A DNA stretch of 64,000 bases from Aphis gossypii (GCF_020184175.1 NC_065531.1:61706806-61770805), one strand, 5' to 3'. Counted from the stretch's first letter, positions 41,130 through 54,839 are shown. The notes: generated from the sequence alone by a model not told the origin. Numbers and translations are program-made.

Positions 41130-42520
41130 ACTAAAGGAAGTTTAGTAAACGAGGCCACTGGCATCACTCACGGTTTAAAAACCTTTGTAATATTTCTTCG
41201 TCAACTGCCTGTATTTAGATTTTAAAACGAACAACATAATATACACACTCGCCAGGCTTATTGACGTTCCAGATGAGGAAGTTATTCATTCACGGCTCTG
41301 CACGTTCATTTTTTCTTTTAAGTGGTCCGATTATGAATGACACCGACCATAATGGGCGCATTTATTACCGTTTACACACACGTAAACGGTAGATATTAAT
41401 ATTATGTCATTTGATAAATGGATAACTTAACAATATGTTGGTTATGAAAAAAATTATCATTAGATTTGAGTTTTTCATAATATTCATATAAAATATTTTT
41501 TTGTAAATAAGAATAAAAATGGGGTAGATTAATGTTTTACGTTATAGATCAAAACTTGTCCAAATTTGTATAAGCTAATTCTGAATTTTGCCCCAGTCTA
41601 TTAACCGAGTTAAGGTGTGTATATTATATAACAATAATGTAATATGATGCTTTTATTATTATAAGATTTTTGTGTCCATATAATGCATTATAGTTGTAAA
41701 ATAAATTAAAAGTGTCTCTTAATGCGAATTATGTATAATATACATATAAGAATACTGATTATTATTGTCGTAGTAGGTAGTTACAAAACATCATATTAAA
41801 AACGTATCAATAAATTATGACTTTGTCTGTAAAATATTCCGAGCAGCTGGAAATAAAACATAATATTATATTCGAAAGCATCTAGAATTATTATAACTGT
41901 TGGTGACCCAATGAAAAGAACGTGTCAGATATCACACAGCCATAGGCTTATTGAATATCGGATTAAATAATATCGTACACACACTGAAGTTTGCCTTGTG
42001 TAACTACAATATAATAATAACATAATCGGATTATTATGTACGTCGACAAGACATTCAAACGGGCATGGGGATTATGGACCTAGGTTTTGATCAATACACG
42101 AGTGGAGGAAAAATCGGTGTGCGTTTATAGAAATGAAATCAGTAGGTACCTATACATTTTTCCACCGTTGCGCAATATGCAAATGAGAGTTCAACTCTTC
42201 TCCATCAAACCCTGTTCTGCTGTTACATACCGACCGAAAACCGTAAAATAAAATATATTTACGACATTTAATGAACCGTGCCCAACAGGTAGGACGCTTC
42301 TGGGTTATGAAAAATACGAGTATCTACATAGTTACAAAAATATTTTTCAAAAATGGGGGTCGTTAATCAATTATAATGAATTCTGCTCAATTATTGTTGC
42401 CGATTTCCAATTAATATTCAACGTGCACATTGACTGACGATGTTGACTCTGCAGAGTTCATGGATTCTGTTAAAGTTTAGAAATATTCATTACTAAAAAA
42501 AGGTTTTTAATTAAACGTGC
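41130..42520. promoter_or_regulatory. Intronic islands with ACGTG sites
   Basis: Two balanced blocks (41130-41390 and about 41900-42470). The second and its edge hold ACGTG pentamers at 41920, 42421 and 42515. ACGTG is the core bound by bHLH-PAS dimers such as Single-minded/Tango, which control slit at the fly midline. Binding here is inference from a very short motif. Confidence 0.25.
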
Positions 42521-45449
42521 TTGTTTTACATTTGAAAGTTATTATGACGCCTATATATTTGTGGATAAATTTTACACACTTTTAAATTATAAAAAATAAT
42601 TTTTTTTAAGCTAATTATTCATATAAGTATAATTTGGTATGAGAATGTCTAAAATATTGTTTTGTAAAAAAAGTCTAAATTAAAAATAGAATAAAAACTT
42701 AATTAACTAGACTTGTGTTATAATATCTTGTCTGTTCCTTTTTGTATTTTATGTATCTTCAAAAATTTTGCTACATATGTCAAATTGTTGAACCAATATA
42801 TTGGACTTTGTAATAATAGTTGTATTTGACATATACATAATAAACATTGAACAAACAACAATAACTTGCTAAAATAGTCCTTTAAACTTTATAGACGTAA
42901 GTAAACGAACTTTCTATCCAGTGATATTAATAAAAAATATATATTCTAAAACATCAAGCAGAAGACATTTTATTTAATACATATTTTCTGAGTAAACTAA
43001 AGCTTGTTTTTTGAATTTATGGAAATTGTGTAGATTTTATTGACATTATACTAAACAATTTTAGTAATAAACAGTGCATAAAAGAGTATGTAATGCTGGT
43101 AGCTAGACATAGAGCTATAAAAATAGTCGTAGCTTTTAACAGTTTTAATAAAAGGATTGAAAAATGCATTTAGGAAAGAAAAAAATGTTATGTGTAAGCT
43201 TTATATATACAAAAACGATATTATTCATTACATTAATAAATATGTATCCCTAAACTTATATTCTTATAAGTTATATTTATAACATTAAATTTATTATACT
43301 ATGTACTATAAAATATCTAAATAAATTTTAAGTTTTGATTATCTAAGTTTATTTCTTTATAATTTACTGTTAGTTTATTAATCGAGCCTTGTATAGAAAC
43401 AGGAAAAATATTTTTTACCTGTTTGACAATTAATTACGAATTTTACTCACATTCTTTTATTTTATATACCAATTTACGTCAGTATAAAGTTAAACAAATT
43501 AACTTAAATTTATTTATTATGTTGTAAAAAATAATCGGTTTCATAATATTTTGAATATCAATTTAGTATAATTAAATATTTTGACAGAACTTATAAATAT
43601 ATATTAGTATATTATGTATAATGAAATTTATTACACATGCACATTTGTATGCTAATGTTACTTACCTAACATTTTGCTTACTTAAATGCTAAAATTGTGC
43701 ACGGATAATTAATTTTTTGATAAGCAATGGCGTTTACATAGCCAATTTTAAGCAATATTATATTATACAATTATATTTGATTTTATCTCGACTTTGTAAT
43801 TTTTTATCGAATTAACATATTAATTTTTAATAAAGAACTAACCTATATATTATTTTTATTTAAATGATAATTGTATTAGGAGTACCTACTAAACAAAAAA
43901 AAAATGCATTTATGAACACTTAGAATACACCTAATATAACGTTTTATATTTTATTATATTTTTATTGTTTATTCGCTTTTAAAATAAAATGCACTCTCTA
44001 TTAGTATTTATGTATAATATATATATATATATTGGTAATATTCATAATTTTTAATATTGAGTATTGTATTCAATTTAAAAAAAAAATCTAAGTTTATATT
44101 TTATTTCAAACATAAACTTTTGTAAATTAGTTTCAATATGGTTACCTATTACTCATTATTATTTCCTTTTAAGTTGAAACCTACACACTGCTATAGAAAT
44201 CTTTGCATTGAATTCATAGAGTTGAAAGTGTAGCATATACCTATTATATACCTACTAAACATTTATTAAAAAAAATAATAATAATAAAACCTTTGCTTCT
44301 AGAGTATTCTTGATTAACTTATCAACCTTTTAAGTATATGTACCATCTTGTAACTAATGGTACTTAATGGAAAGTAAAGCTTAAAAAACATATGGTATGA
44401 AGTTTTTATTATACTAGAACGTAGAATAATATTTTTCGTGTACCAATTAGAATGAATTGATATATATATATATTGATAACTCGTTTTTATAATTAAATAA
44501 TTATAAAATTATTTTTAATTATAACTTTATAAGTTTATTCAATTATTATAGAAATATGCTGGTACTCATAATGATGTAAATGATACAATTATGAATTTTA
44601 ACGTTTTAAATATTTGTGTCATTTAAATTCGAAAATCATTCAGTAATAATAATATTTTGTATTATCTCTTGTACACCTATGTATAATTATGAATAATTTA
44701 ATGTAGTTTAAGTATAAATTGCTTTCAATAAATAATGTTTAATATCTACTTATAATTATTATTATAATTTTTTTTATTAATACTACAGAAAATAATTAGT
44801 GATAATTAATGAATTAATGGTAAATTATTTTTGTCTTCATCATTTCATCTTGTTCTGAGAATTTCTATAGACAATTTTTATGTATTTTAAATTGTTCTTC
44901 GGAATTTTATTATATCTTACTATAGAGTAAAAAGTCCATGAGAAAATACTGTTTCGTTTCTCGTTTGATCATGGTTACATTTCTGCTACAAAACGTATGT
45001 CAAAGGTTACATTGGCTGTAATAATTCAGAAATAGTAAGAAAAATTTTCTTTTTCTCAAAGAGCTGATAAAAGATCAAAGTTTGAGAGAAATTATATTTC
45101 TTTTCGCTCATTACCCAAGCAAGTAGGACAAAATAAAAACGAGTAAAGAAAATAATAAACACGTTACTTGTATATATAATATCGCACCCGCTTTTACTAA
45201 CTTTTTGTTTCTTATGAAATGTGTTTTTTTTTTAATGTTTACCAAATGGTAGAATAAATTTCAAACGAAAAAAATTATACATTTTCTTCTATTTTCAATT
45301 TCAATTTGTATTTTGTCAACATAATGAATTAAAAAAAAAAAATCGTGTACAAAAAAATTAATGGTTTTAATCGAAATTCTAATAATAGGTACTTATTGAA
45401 AAATGATTTTCTCTAGATGTAAAAACTAGGATTGAGGGTAGTAGAATAA
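42521..45449. other. AT-rich intronic DNA, no exon seen
   Basis: Homopolymers and TA runs (about 44016-44032 and 44460-44472) with stop-dense frames. Nothing else recognised. Confidence 0.5.
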
Positions 45450-47790
45450 TCGAATTTTTAAGGGAGGAGAACGAAAACAGAACAGACGGTTCTTATTACA
45501 CCTCATATAATATTGACCTTATGCAGTCCGACATCTTGACATATTTTTTCACTTCATTCGTTCATTCAGTATAATATTACCGGACATCATTTTTAAATAA
45601 ATACCACTTTCCACATCAATACACGACAGTATTTCAATTAGTTTTTTTTTCAGTGTCTGACTTAATACTTTACCTCTATGTCTTTGATTTAATCACGATG
45701 GCCCTGTACGTCCCGTCAGATTATTTGTTTTTCATCCGCCACCTGTCTAAGTAATTGCTAAGAGATGCCGACGATAATAAACTGAGCAGGCAATAACAAC
45801 GAATACCGACTGGAAATCATCGACGCGGTGAATGTGCGTGTATATTTTACGACCGTAAATAGTGCGTCTCCAGGTATAGGAGTAAGGGTATGAAGACATA
45901 TCGGTGAATTCATATACGTGCTTAATGAAGAATCTAGATTGGCGTTCAGACATAAGAGGCATAATATGATATGATTAAAGGAGTTTAATTAATCATATTA
46001 TAGTTTGTTAAATTAATTTTAATGCAAGAATGAAAGGCACACATAATATGTTTTAAATTATAATATTATAGGTGCTTATACAAATATTAATATTCATAGT
46101 TCAAATTTCAATTGCAAAATAAAACATAATAACAAACTATTAAATTATATTAGGGTGATTTCATTTTTAATTAATAATGAAAAACACATTATTTTATTAT
46201 GCATATGCATATTATGATAACCAATAATATGTTGTAACACATACCCGTTTGAAAGTAATAGATTTTTAACTTATATTGTAAAATATAAATTGGTTTAATA
46301 GATTAATAACATGGTTAAAATATTTTTCTCAGTGAACTTGCTTAATAATTTCATTTTTTACCTTTTAAGAGATTATAATATATTTTTATTAATGTTTTTA
46401 TTGATTTATAATATTAATATTTTAATAACAGTCGATTGAACAAATGGCCATAATTGGTATACTCTTAATCATTTCACGTTATCTAAGATTAACAGAACAA
46501 GCAATTTATTTCGATGCTAAACCACCTTTCTAAAATTAAATATGATTATTAAACTGATAATACTATATGTAATTATTTTAATATCGATATTTAAAAAAAA
46601 CTAATAATAATACTGTGCGTCAAAATATTCTACTCAAACTAGATAACATCATAACAAAGAGATAATAAAAAATTGAATTATTTTCGGAAATCCAAGGATA
46701 ATTACACGAAAAAATAAATATTTGTTGTTTAATTAAGTAAAACTTTGAAAATCAATAAACCATATTAAATATATATTTAATGGACATGTAAATTTCACTT
46801 AATCTATTTAATTAACTGTATTGTTATTCGTTACAAATAATATATTGGTAGTGTACATCGATTATTTATAAATATTATTTGATTAAGAATTCTTAAACTT
46901 TATTTCATTCATATCCTAATAATATCAAGCTCTTAAATTGTATCAGCTGTCTGGCGCCTTACCATTGGCAAGTGATATGAACACGAACGTATTATATTTG
47001 TTCGTGACCCATCGACTCTGCCACCACTTTGTCATGCCAAATAGTACAAAGAGCGCTTTTTTCTTTGTATTGTCCAAACCTCAACAATGGGTACCCTTCA
47101 ATCGATTGGTCACAAAAAAAATATTCTTTTGTTTCCATTTCGATTCACATATCATAATTTATGTAATAATTTGCCCGCCAAGCCAACGAAAGCGATTAAT
47201 TCATATCGGTAATGCCAATGGGCTTTTTATTCGCACTGTGGGAATATCGAGGTCATAAGTGATCAGCCGTTGAATTAATTCTATGTTCAGAAACGTTAAA
47301 TTTGATTTGGACAAAAAGCTCCCAAATGCTTTTTATTCTTTTTTTTTTTTTAAATCGTAAAAAAAAATCGTTGTGCCTGTTTGTGGCGCCAATCCCTTTA
47401 AGCTCAAATGTCCCATTATTTCTAACCCTCTTCCAATAGCCGCGACAAAAACAGAACTCTCATAATATAATATGTATATAACTATGTACTGTAAAAAAGG
47501 CTTAACTTATATTTAAATTACGAGTCTTCTACGCGTCCACTTAAAATTCTCTCACGCGTTATGTAGTTATTGCTTTTTTCTTCGAATATCGATTACAGCA
47601 TGACTATTCATAAATTTAATCGATGAAGTGGGGGTACGAAAAATTAATTACATTGTATTTTCGAATCAGAAATATTTTGTTAACGGACTCTGCAGGACCA
47701 CCGCCTTTTGAAAATTAATTATTATTGTAGACGATTGTAGACAACGTTTACACCGAAAGCAGAGCTCGATTAAATGCATTACCACGACCG
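45450..47790. promoter_or_regulatory. GC-richer intronic islands
   Basis: Blocks at about 45450-45960, 46930-47470 and 47520-47790 stand out from AT-rich spacers. The 106-codon frame at 46938-47258 lacks an ATG start at its beginning and shows no known domain. Possible cis-regulatory modules. Confidence 0.28.
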
Positions 47791-48151
47791 TCATACCATC
47801 TATAATAAGTGACATTGATCACCTATACTATTAATATATTATCTATAGCTCTGTGTATAGCGGAATGTTAACTTAACGAGTAACATTTTTTCGTGACTAA
47901 TATTATAGACTCTCGCTATAAAACTGTTTAATTTATCTAATTTATATTATTCATAGACTATTTTGTTATATGTGGTCGGGAAACACTTAAATAACATTAC
48001 CAAATATATATATTTATTAAAAACAGGTCTATTTAGTAATGAATTAAGGTATTAAAATGCAAAAATGTACTTAGTCTCGTACGTAATAGTTTAAATGAAA
48101 TATATAAAAGGTATAATAAAAATTCACGTGCGTCTATCTTTTAAATATACC

Positions 48152-48180
48152 TATATATATATGTGTGTGTGTGTGTATGT
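48152..48180. repeat. Compound (TA)n(TG)n microsatellite
   Basis: TA units run directly into TG units over 29 bases of strict alternation, followed by a T-rich tract. Confidence 0.8.
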
Positions 48181-48659
48181 TTTAATTTTTTTTTTCAATA
48201 ATACTCAATGACTCAAAGAATGTTAGTTGTATTATTTATGCAAGTTATGTTCCATGTCTATTATTCTTCTCGTATATTTTTTGACTGACGTCTTAGTATT
48301 ACTAAATTATAATGTAAGCCCTATATTATACCTAATAGGATATTCACTGGAACAGTTGTAAATTAATATTATTTGTTCATAAGTAATAAGTATACAGTAT
48401 ACACACCGTACAAAATATTAGTAGAAATAATACCCATAATGCTAATACTGAAATGACTATGAATGAAATATGCGAAAAAATATTGTTATACCTAAGAATA
48501 AAAATAAAAAACAAGTGTCCATCCTGGCTCGTACGATTGTATGGATGAAATCTCATAGTGTTTTGTGTAAATATTCTGGACATATAATAATACAATCAAA
48601 GTTGAATCAAGTTTATTTTTTTTTTATTCCCTTGAGTATCATACAGTATATTATATTGT

Positions 48660-49330
48660 GAATACAAACGTCACTTCTCAACATCCATTTAAAGTACTTT
48701 ACGTATGCAATAACGCACTATGTTATTTTATCATAGTGAGTGGGGTTTCATCACCAGGTATCGATTTATTGAAATCCTATCCCACACATTTAATGTTTCT
48801 TATTATAATGCACAGTTCGTGCGCAAATACATTCGGATGTTTAAATCTCTTTTATATAACACGTGGTCATCAACCGGTCATCGACAAGTCTGAAAAGTAG
48901 AACCGTGTAGGATTTTATTTTTTACCATCGAATAGTTTTAAATATAATAGCGCTATATACTCTACACTCAGACGAATGAGTATTATGCACGTTTATTAAT
49001 CGTGTTTTATACTAAAAAAAAGGTTAAAACAAAAAAACATTGTCTCACTTGGGTGACCTGACAAAGTTCACTGACAACGGTATAAAGGTAGATCGAAAGG
49101 GCGTCGATACACGGGACACTTGAAAGTACGCGTCTAATTAAAGTCGGCGACACAGTGAAGCTTTCAAACGCCCTCGTGATGCGGAATTAATTGCGATTCG
49201 CTTTGCCACGGTTTAAGGGACTATCGAGGGGTTATTTCGTGTGTACTGAAATATCCAAAGCACGCCACTTTTGTGAATGTCAAGATGAAACTTAGACTCC
49301 AATACATCCGTTGTGGTTAAATAAGATTTT
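48660..49330. promoter_or_regulatory. Intronic island with homeodomain-type cores
   Basis: The 49020-49330 block is CpG-containing and free of simple repeats. It carries TAATTA-type cores (TCTAATTAAAG near 49133, GAATTAATTGCG near 49185). This composition is typical of conserved developmental enhancers. The frame at 48658-48900 is unrecognised. Confidence 0.3.
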
Positions 49331-49989
49331 AGAGCGTATTCGTTTATTTTACAATACTATATTAATAAATAAAGTTCCAACATTATTTGATTAAAACTAC
49401 CAAAGTGAAATGCTTTAAAAATGTGTTGAATTAGTTTGAATTATCATTGTACCTAGTATAATATTTGTAGAATTATTTACTTACAAGATACTAGATAAAA
49501 ATTCCGTATATGACTTATGTATTTGTATTCTTCGTAAATTATTTTTCTTTTAATAATCTGTTTTTGATTAATACCTAAAATATTTATTTACACTTAAGTA
49601 ATTCAACATTGCAGTGAAACCCGTGTAATTGAATTTCATTAAAATAAGCATAACATGTATATAGTTGGCAAAATTGATTTAATTTTTTTCTTATTAATTT
49701 CTTACTATATTTCATGACATTTTAATAAATATATATTTTATTTTGTATTAAGTTAACAATAGTTATCAATTTTAAAAATTCGATATCGTTTAGTATACGA
49801 TCAAAGAATTTTAAATATTTATTATTTAGAATTAGAGTTTTTATTTCACATTTGAAGTAGTTATAACCACTATATTATATTCATTTCAAATTGACTGAAA
49901 CAATGTTTCAAATATTAATAGTAAAGTATAAATTAAAAATATTTTCATAATTTATTTATGCAAATTAAAAAAAAAAAAAAAATGTATAC

Positions 49990-50435
49990 TCAATGTCCAG
50001 ATGAAATGTCTTAGTCCAACTAAAGGGTAGACGTTTGAGAAGCGAGTCAGATTTGAGGGTATAATATACTATACTCAATTCTTTAGATCCTTCTCCCCGT
50101 AATCTTTCGGGAAACACACTCAAATCTACTTTTACAAGTGCTTTTGACTGGTCTCTCACATAATCATCAACACTCTTACTGACGGGGGTGTGTCGCATCT
50201 TCGTCCCGAAGCATTGTGTGCTATCATATTAGTAGCACGACCCACCTCACCTCACCCCAACAACAATGTGCATTCGTTTGCCCTCATTCGTACTGAATAC
50301 GAACTAGGGGAAGTCGTAAAGGAAAACCGTGATTGCTTTCCGATGGTCCCTTGGTGCTCTAGTGCCGAAATAGGATTCGCCAAGTCTATTGTTAAAGCAG
50401 CAACAAAAGATATCGATTTGTGTAAAAAGTAAAAC
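49990..50435. other. Balanced-composition block with unidentified frames on both strands
   Basis: Plus frame 50190-50432 (80 codons, non-ATG first codon) and minus frames 49965-50198 and 50252-50437 cover this block. The plus frame has an unusually protein-like composition, ending near VKAATKDIDLCKK, but I recognise no domain and see no splice signals tying it to the LRR gene. It may be an old pseudogene fragment, a regulatory block or chance. Confidence 0.25.
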
Positions 50436-50739
50436 ATTATATTATTATTTTTTTTTCATGCAATTTGAAAACAACGCAAAGAAATTTTCAAAGAAATTTT
50501 TTATCAATTTAATAATATGTATATATGTTATATATATAATATATATAAATATAATGTAGGCTTACCGCTATACGTATATTAAGCACCAGAAAATTATTTT
50601 TTTTCCCAAATTTAATATTTTTAATTCAACTGCCTTTGAAAGCTACCGATGAATTATATTGAATAATAATAAAAAAAAATTAGCGTGTAATAATAAAAAT
50701 GAAATAAAATTATTCGTTTCAGTTGTACATAAAATATTA

Positions 50740-51260
50740 AACGAAGTCCACAGTTCCCAACTCGAGTATGTCCCCACTAGTGCATTTAATGAAATTGAAA
50801 ACACACATTCCTAGACCGATATATTTCATGTTGCTGTTGAATATTACAATAATAACGGTAATTTATCGTCGGGTTGTCCCATTGTAGAACGGGCGAACAG
50901 GCGACTTTCTATACTACACGACCATTCCTGGGACAATAGGGGCTAGTTGTCGTCCAGTTCATATTATATATACAATATTTTCTTCAATCGTCAATAATAT
51001 GATTTTATGTTCAACCTATATTATAATAATATGCGCTGTTCGATGATTTATCATCCACCGCAGGACTACCCGTCCATGTTATGAATTAAATTAAATTTTT
51101 TTAAACATACCCTCCGAATTACCATCTGAAATTCGTTAATATTATCAATTAACCGTAGGCCATCGTGAGCGTCCGTACAATACAAACACAGTATAGGTAC
51201 ATAAGAGAATATATTTGATGAACAACGATCGTATAATACATATTTTTCATATAAACGTCG
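50740..51260. promoter_or_regulatory. Intronic island with inverted TTGTCCCA motif
   Basis: The balanced block contains TTGTCCCA (50874-50881) and its complement TGGGACAA (50929-50936). These overlap or abut ATTGT and ACAAT, the core recognised by Sox factors. Candidate enhancer by composition and motif pairing only. Confidence 0.25.
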
Positions 51261-52462
51261 GTCGTCAATATTTTAGTTCCTATCTACATAATTTTATATT
51301 GGATGACATAAATAAATTATAAATCTGTCGGAAAAACTTAAAAAAAAAAAAGACCGGTACATTTATTATAACAGGATGTTCACAGATGTTGGTTTAATGT
51401 GTCTATACTGACCTGCAACATTTGGATCCAACAAAATATAGCTTACACAGTACATTTTTAAATAAATATTATTGCCAAACAATTATTATAAATATGTAAA
51501 ATATTAAAAACATTTGTTCATGCATATTTTATTTTAAACATGAATAATATTATAATACTCTTTATTATGTCCACGTGCATAATATTATAATAAAACTAAA
51601 CGTTCGATAGAAGACATGTCTAAATCAAAAACTGTGAAAATAAAATGTTCATAACAATTTAACAATGATGATTGTTAAGTAGGTATAACAGTCGCTTACT
51701 TATTATAATTTATGTATATTTTTCTTTAAAAGCACTAAATTAAAAATCCCCATCGATTTTTTAAACAGTTTTTTTCGTCTAAATATGGTAGGCATCTATA
51801 CAGAAGAATAATCACTGAAGTAGAACATATAGTGTTCTACAAATTAAAAATATAAATATTAAATACGTTAGGATTATTAATACAATTACACGTGTAACAA
51901 CTTTTTGTTGTTATTTTAATTTTCACTATTCATCAAATAATTAATAACACACAACTACATAATGTGTACCTATATATTATACACTCGTTTTACAGTCAAT
52001 TCGAATCAATACTTATAAATATGCGATAGCAGGTTTTAATGAGTTTTACAATATAAACAATGTACCTATAAACTTGTATTGTTATTTGAAGAATATAAAA
52101 AATTCACTTAATAAATCATGAGTTATTATGAAGCAATAATAATTAAAGTTTGTTCTGTTAACTCGATCAATATTTTAACATTATTAAAATATGTATAGTT
52201 ATAATTTTAAAATATTTTTAACGTTCCACTTATTTTATTTAACACAATATTATTAATCATAACGATAAAAAAAATTACATAAAATAAAATGAAATTTTTA
52301 AGTATAAATTATTAACTTATTTTATAGTTGTAAGGTATATATATATTTGTTATAGGAACTACTTAATGAATTAAACTCAATTTAATAATTATAATTTATA
52401 ATACGTCGTATCAATCGTATCATGTTATTGGTTATTTGTACGTAATTTTAATTGCCTAATTT

Positions 52463-52555
52463 TTTTTTTTTTTTTTTAAGTGATTAGTACAGCATTAATG
52501 CTACCAATAGTTTCTATTAATTAGTTTGTCAACACCACTTAAAAAAAAAAAAAAA
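52463..52555. repeat. Perfect 20-bp inverted repeat with 53-base spacer
   Basis: T15 followed by AAGTG (52463-52482) is exactly complementary to CACTT followed by A15 (52536-52555). The spacer contains the small palindrome AGCATTAATGCT. It could be a degenerate short inverted-repeat transposon or simply a hairpin-forming pair of homopolymers. No target-site duplication is evident. Confidence 0.5.
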
Positions 52556-52559
52556 CAGA

Positions 52560-53000
52560 CATACGGGTTTAAAAATCACCACCGCGGTATAGTCACGAGT
52601 CTCACTAAAAGAGATCCACGACTGTTGACATAGAAGAAAAAAACAAGGGTAAAAATGTGGCCGATTATCGGAAGCCATACGACCACACACGATCGGGAGA
52701 AAAAGAAAAAGTATAAGAAATACGCGTGTGTATATATTAAATATATATTTGTGTGTGTTTTTGATTTAATTTCCATTATTATTATACAACTGCCTCTGAA
52801 AGACAAGACGGAATAATTACACGGTGGCCGCCTGAAGGACTCGTGTTTTTTCTCCGGCGACTTTGTTCCACTTCATTTAAATCATGCCTGTATTAGCTTC
52901 CCTAATAAACATTTTAGGACCAGTCGGCGAAAAAAAAAATAAAAGAATAAAAAATGAAAATAAAACGATTTGGGTGTTCGAGAGATCTCGACATTTTTAT
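52560..53000. other. GC-richer block upstream of the candidate ratchet point
   Basis: Less AT-rich than its surroundings, with no recognisable coding. It lies directly downstream of the 20-bp inverted repeat and shortly before the acceptor-donor fusion. Confidence 0.3.
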
Positions 53001-53115
53001 TCATTGTAAAACAGCCTGATGATTAAAACATAATATTATATATATATATATATGTATCAAACATGTATAGTGTGTAAACATAAAATATATTATGTATGTA
53101 TTCCACTGTAAAATA

Positions 53116-53151
53116 ACAACCGATTGTGTTTTTTTTTTGTTTCAGGTGAGT
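53116..53151 (+). promoter_or_regulatory. Candidate zero-nucleotide exon (recursive splice / ratchet point)
   Basis: A possible branch point (TAAC, A near 53117) is followed by an almost unbroken T tract (about 53126-53142), CAG ending at 53145, and directly by GTGAGT at 53146-53151. This is a strong 3' splice site fused to a strong 5' splice site with no exon between. Used as an ordinary exon start after the phase-2 donor at 31632, it would read CTG then TGA, an immediate stop. That excludes a normal coding exon here but suits recursive splicing, which regenerates a donor on exon 1. Known: Drosophila uses such sites in very long introns. The position is about 21.5 kb into the intron. Confidence 0.6.
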
Positions 53152-54839
53152 ACTGATTTATCGAAAATACCCGATGTACCTATATGTGTATTGTGTATGT
53201 ATACGGATGTAGGTAGGTACACGTTTTTCAGTGTAAACGAGACCATTTTTCCAAAGAGGGCAATATAATATAGATACCCAACATATACATTAATGCAACG
53301 TTATAATATAATAACAATAACAGCTTTCCCACCCTCCATTTTCCTAGTTTATCGTACGTGAAGGAAATTCGTGAGTATACTGAGTAGAACTTAAATTCAC
53401 TAAAAACGAAATTACGTATGCAACATTAAACGAAATTACGGACGAATACGTTTTTATTACGCATTTCTCGTACGTTAGTATATTATACTTATTCCAGACG
53501 AGTTTTATTTTTTTGCCGAACAAAATTTTAAAATATCATAATATAACTAGGTAATTATCTTTTGACGAACATAAATTCTAAAATTACGACTTAGTTATTA
53601 TTTTTAGTACGCAAATGAATCTTTAACAAGTTATCTAGATAATTATCGGCACGAAGTTGTACGCACTTATATAATTTGCATACAATTTAATTATAATGAT
53701 CCTAATTTTAAAAATTACATATATTATAATTTATAGCGTATATTCGTGCCAGAAGATAATTATTAGTGTTATTTACGATATGTTAGTCAATTATTAATTA
53801 GTCGTTTTTTAAGTTAATTCTATTAATTTATTGTTTTTATCATTTAAGAGTACCTATTATTATTTATTACTATTAATTAAGAATTAATCTATCCAATTTT
53901 TATTCTGTAGTACAGAAAGTTGGCATCTTATCCATCAATAATGATTATTTCTAAAATGTTTTTAATTATGCGTATATTTATTTTATTTCAAGATTATACC
54001 CAAACTTTTTTTATTCTAAGGGGAAATAAAAAATTAAAACTTTGCTAGATAAAACATATTATATAATCATATTTACAATCATTAGTTCTATAGAAATGCT
54101 ATGAACATAATACAATAAAGTTTTTAACGTTTGTTGTGACATGTTGTATTGTTTAGAGAAGTGTAAAGAAAACATTTAAATGTATTGCACTTCACCATAA
54201 AATATATTTTCTCGTTGGTAGTTAGGTACTTACACTGATTTATTGTGGTTATGTTTAAAATTGAATGGGTAACTATAAAATGTAAATGCATTGTACTTCA
54301 TAAAAAAACAAGATAATACAAATATTACACTTTTAGATTAAAAAGCCCGCTTAAGTTTGCGAACTTTTGATTTAGATACATTCATATTATATGGACTATG
54401 GAGTACTTAGTGTATACCAAATTCAATTTAATGACTTAAAACGACATCTTTTTTAAATACTTAATTAGTTTTATCAGATATACAAATCAAATATTGTCAT
54501 TATTTTATCTTCAAAATGTTTACTTACCTACCTTTGTATATTTATATAAGCAATTGAAAGGGTTTTAACACTTTTTTGATTCGTCACAATAAATATTGGT
54601 TAATATAAATTAGCTATTCAATAGACATAATTTAGATATTTGTTCAACCGAAATATAGCGGTCAACTGTTTATACTATACGTGAATATTATAACATTATC
54701 CGTCATATTTTTTAATCTAACCAATAATAAATAAAGTATGTATATTATCGTTACTATTTACATGTTTGCTTTAATCAACTCGTGTTGTACGTATAGTATT
54801 AGTTTCTAACTATAATATTTATACATCGTATACAGTACA
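53152..54839. other. AT-rich intronic DNA, no exon seen
   Basis: Short direct repeats of CGAAATTACG occur near 53407 and 53432. No further feature recognised. Confidence 0.45.

Noticed and set aside
45862..45878. CTCCAG|GTATAG considered as a ratchet point
   Set aside because: No real pyrimidine tract upstream and only a weak donor.
46938..47258. 106-codon frame as an intronic nested gene
   Set aside because: It has no ATG at the beginning, no motif, and phenylalanine-rich stretches from T-rich DNA.
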